Program-made: the position numbers and the translations under genes
Shown: positions 14,399-15,697 of the stretch, one piece after another
Numbering within the stretch: the stretch's first letter is position 1
How the letters are laid out: each line of letters opens with the position of its first letter
Notes under the pieces: generated by a model
Databases searched by the model: none
What the model was told of the DNA's origin: nothing
The model's input: the letters and a program-made list of their open reading frames with translations, nothing else
From: PVC group bacterium
Lineage (GTDB): Bacteria > Verrucomicrobiota > Kiritimatiellia > SS1-B-03-39 > UBA6053
Direction: 5' to 3'
Length of the DNA stretch: 15,697 nucleotides
Assembly: GCA_003565035.1 (NCBI GenBank)
Contig: PXDP01000234.1
Span: 1-15,697, forward strand

Positions 14399-15697
14399 TC
14401 AGGGGATGTCTTCGACGATCACCCCCCGCCAGAAACGCGGGGAGGTGGGGATGGGGGTGATTTCCCAGGTGAGGGAGTCACCGGTGCCGGGCTGTGTGGT
14501 CGGTTCCGCTGTCCAGACTTGCGGATCTGCGGCCAGGTTCTGGGTGTATTCCAGTCCGTAGGTATATCCAGGCGTGGAGATTTCCTGCACCAGGGTGACG
14601 GTGGTTCCACTCACGGAAATGGAGTCGATGGCGAAAGGCACCAAAGCTTGCCCCGCCTCAATTTCCTGTGAAACCACCGGACTGAAAACGTCGTCGCGTT
14701 CGGCAACCGCCTGTACGGTGACAGAACCCGTCACCGTGAACGCTACCGTGTAGGCCTGCCGGGTGGCGGAGGCACGCGGGTCACTGCCGTCGGTCGTGTA
14801 CCAAATCGTATCGCCCGCAGATTGCGTGAGGGTCACCTCCACTGGATTCGACGGGTCGTCTGTGGCATCAATTTCTGGAGCGGGAATCGCATCTACCCCG
14901 GCGATGAGCACGGTGCCATCCTCAAGAACCACCAGGCCATGGGCTTCGTCCTCGGAGCCCCCCTCAAACCCGATGATCGACTCCTGCGAAAGTGTTCCCT
15001 GATCGTCCAGCACCAGCAGGGTTCGCTCCACGCCGCCTATGACCCAGGTGTTCGCACCTGTTGCAGCCACTGAGCGGTAATCGGTGCCATTTCCTGTCAG
15101 GACGGTAAAGGTTGCGCCATTATCGGTTGAGCGGACGAGGGTGCCCTTTTCACCCACGGCCAGCACATTGCCTGCTCCGTCAGAGGCGACGGCGGTGTAG
15201 CTTCCATCGGTTTCGGTGTCCGTCCAATTTAAGCCGTCATCCGTCGACCACCAGATCCCGCCGGTGCCGGCGGCGACCCAGGTGTTCGCGCTCACCCAGG
15301 TGACGGCGGACAAAACGATGGGATCATCCAGAACTTGTGACCAGGCCAGCGCATCCGTGGAGCGCAGGATGCCTCCGTCCCCCACGGCGATCCAGGTGCT
15401 GGTCGCCGAAGTGGCCAAGCCCCTCACATCGCCGAATAAACCATCCGATGCCGGTGTTTTCGGAGTCCAGGTTGTTGGATTGGCGGACAGGTCCGCAGTG
15501 TAAAGCAGGCTGTCTGTGCCTCCGACGACCACCTGGCTTCCGTTTGAGGCAATGGCATGGAGATCCACGGAGGGATCACTGGTTTCGGCCCGCAGGTCAA
15601 AACTCAACGTAAAGCCCTGCCAATTATTCTCCGAAAAGAGCACTTCGGCATCTTTGGTGATGGCCACGATGCCCTGAGGGATTGTCGTCACCGCGCG
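14399..15697 (-). CDS. Asp-box beta-propeller protein with chitobiase-like C-terminal domain (5' end outside window)
   Basis: The minus-strand frame is open to the right edge (433 codons visible) and ends at TGA 14401-14399. A GTG at 15691 is the first possible start in view, but the frame continues past it (R-A-V) and no ribosome site can be seen, so the gene is taken as partial. Numbering from that GTG, residues ~45-225 hold repeats with Asp-box motifs (STDALAW, STDDGLNW, STDNGATF), typical of BNR/YCF48-like propellers. Residues ~270-345 contain IWYTTDGSDPR, the signature of the chitobiase/beta-hexosaminidase C-terminal (CHB_HEX_C) domain. Residues ~352-430 form a C-terminal module with GLEYTQNL and a closing FWRGVIVE, a style common in Verrucomicrobiota. 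Probably exported. No sialidase catalytic residues are evident and the role is unknown. It lies upstream of the giant gene on the same strand, with a gap of about 175 bases. Confidence 0.5.
   Translation of the reverse strand, partial: RAVTTIPQGIVAITKDAEVLFSENNWQGFTLSFDLRAETSDPSVDLHAIASNGSQVVVGGTDSLLYTADLSANPTTWTPKTPASDGLFGDVRGLATSATSTWIAVGDGGILRSTDALAWSQVLDDPIVLSAVTWVSANTWVAAGTGGIWWSTDDGLNWTDTETDGSYTAVASDGAGNVLAVGEKGTLVRSTDNGATFTVLTGNGTDYRSVAATGANTWVIGGVERTLLVLDDQGTLSQESIIGFEGGSEDEAHGLVVLEDGTVLIAGVDAIPAPEIDATDDPSNPVEVTLTQSAGDTIWYTTDGSDPRASATRQAYTVAFTVTGSVTVQAVAERDDVFSPVVSQEIEAGQALVPFAIDSISVSGTTVTLVQEISTPGYTYGLEYTQNLAADPQVWTAEPTTQPGTGDSLTWEITPIPTSPRFWRGVIVEDIP

Noticed and set aside
14399..15697. 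Sialidase or hexosaminidase enzyme call for the upstream gene
   Set aside because: Asp boxes and a chitobiase-type C-terminal domain are present, but no catalytic domain or FRIP-type motif is visible in the available part.

Overview
The window is occupied almost entirely by one gene. On the minus strand a single uninterrupted reading frame runs from a TTG start near position 14223 (alternative TTG at 14184) to the left edge and continues beyond it. At least 4,741 codons are visible and no stop codon is seen. The product looks like a giant, secreted or surface-exposed, repeat-built beta-strand protein. It opens with a short basic region and an LEPR-XLL type motif (FDLEALEPRIML), followed by an acidic segment and a haemagglutinin-like beta-helical region.

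Layout along the protein, from the right of the window to the left: (1) N-terminal LEPR-XLL motif and acidic head, about 14223-13860; (2) beta-helix-like region, about 13800-12350; (3) first block of five 'HG..TGQ..Y....I.GL..G..YYV..VD' modules, 12348-11044; (4) a Lys-rich non-repetitive insert, then about 3.5 kb of roughly 60-residue beta repeats used in alternating pairs and broken by further non-repeat inserts, 10990-7290; (5) second block of six of the same modules, 7275-5645; (6) about 5.6 kb of Gly/Ala-rich units of roughly 61 residues. At least in its last 4 kb, block 6 is organised as a four-unit higher-order repeat with a period of about 735 bp.

To the right, on the same strand, is the 3' part of a second gene (14399-15697, 5' end outside the window). 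It has Asp-box beta-propeller-like repeats, a chitobiase-type C-terminal domain (YTTDGSDPR) and a C-terminal module ending in FWR. The roughly 175-base gap between the genes carries two copies of a 19-base palindrome just after the upstream gene's stop, and two further inverted repeats close to the giant gene's start.

Organism: high GC, strong GC-ending codon bias, a giant LEPR-XLL protein and the FWR-ending C-terminal module suggest a Verrucomicrobiota/PVC-type Gram-negative bacterium. This is inference from protein style, not from any marker gene. No secretion system, RNA gene, mobile element, CRISPR array or origin is visible. Both products look extracellular, but nothing in the window shows that they work together.
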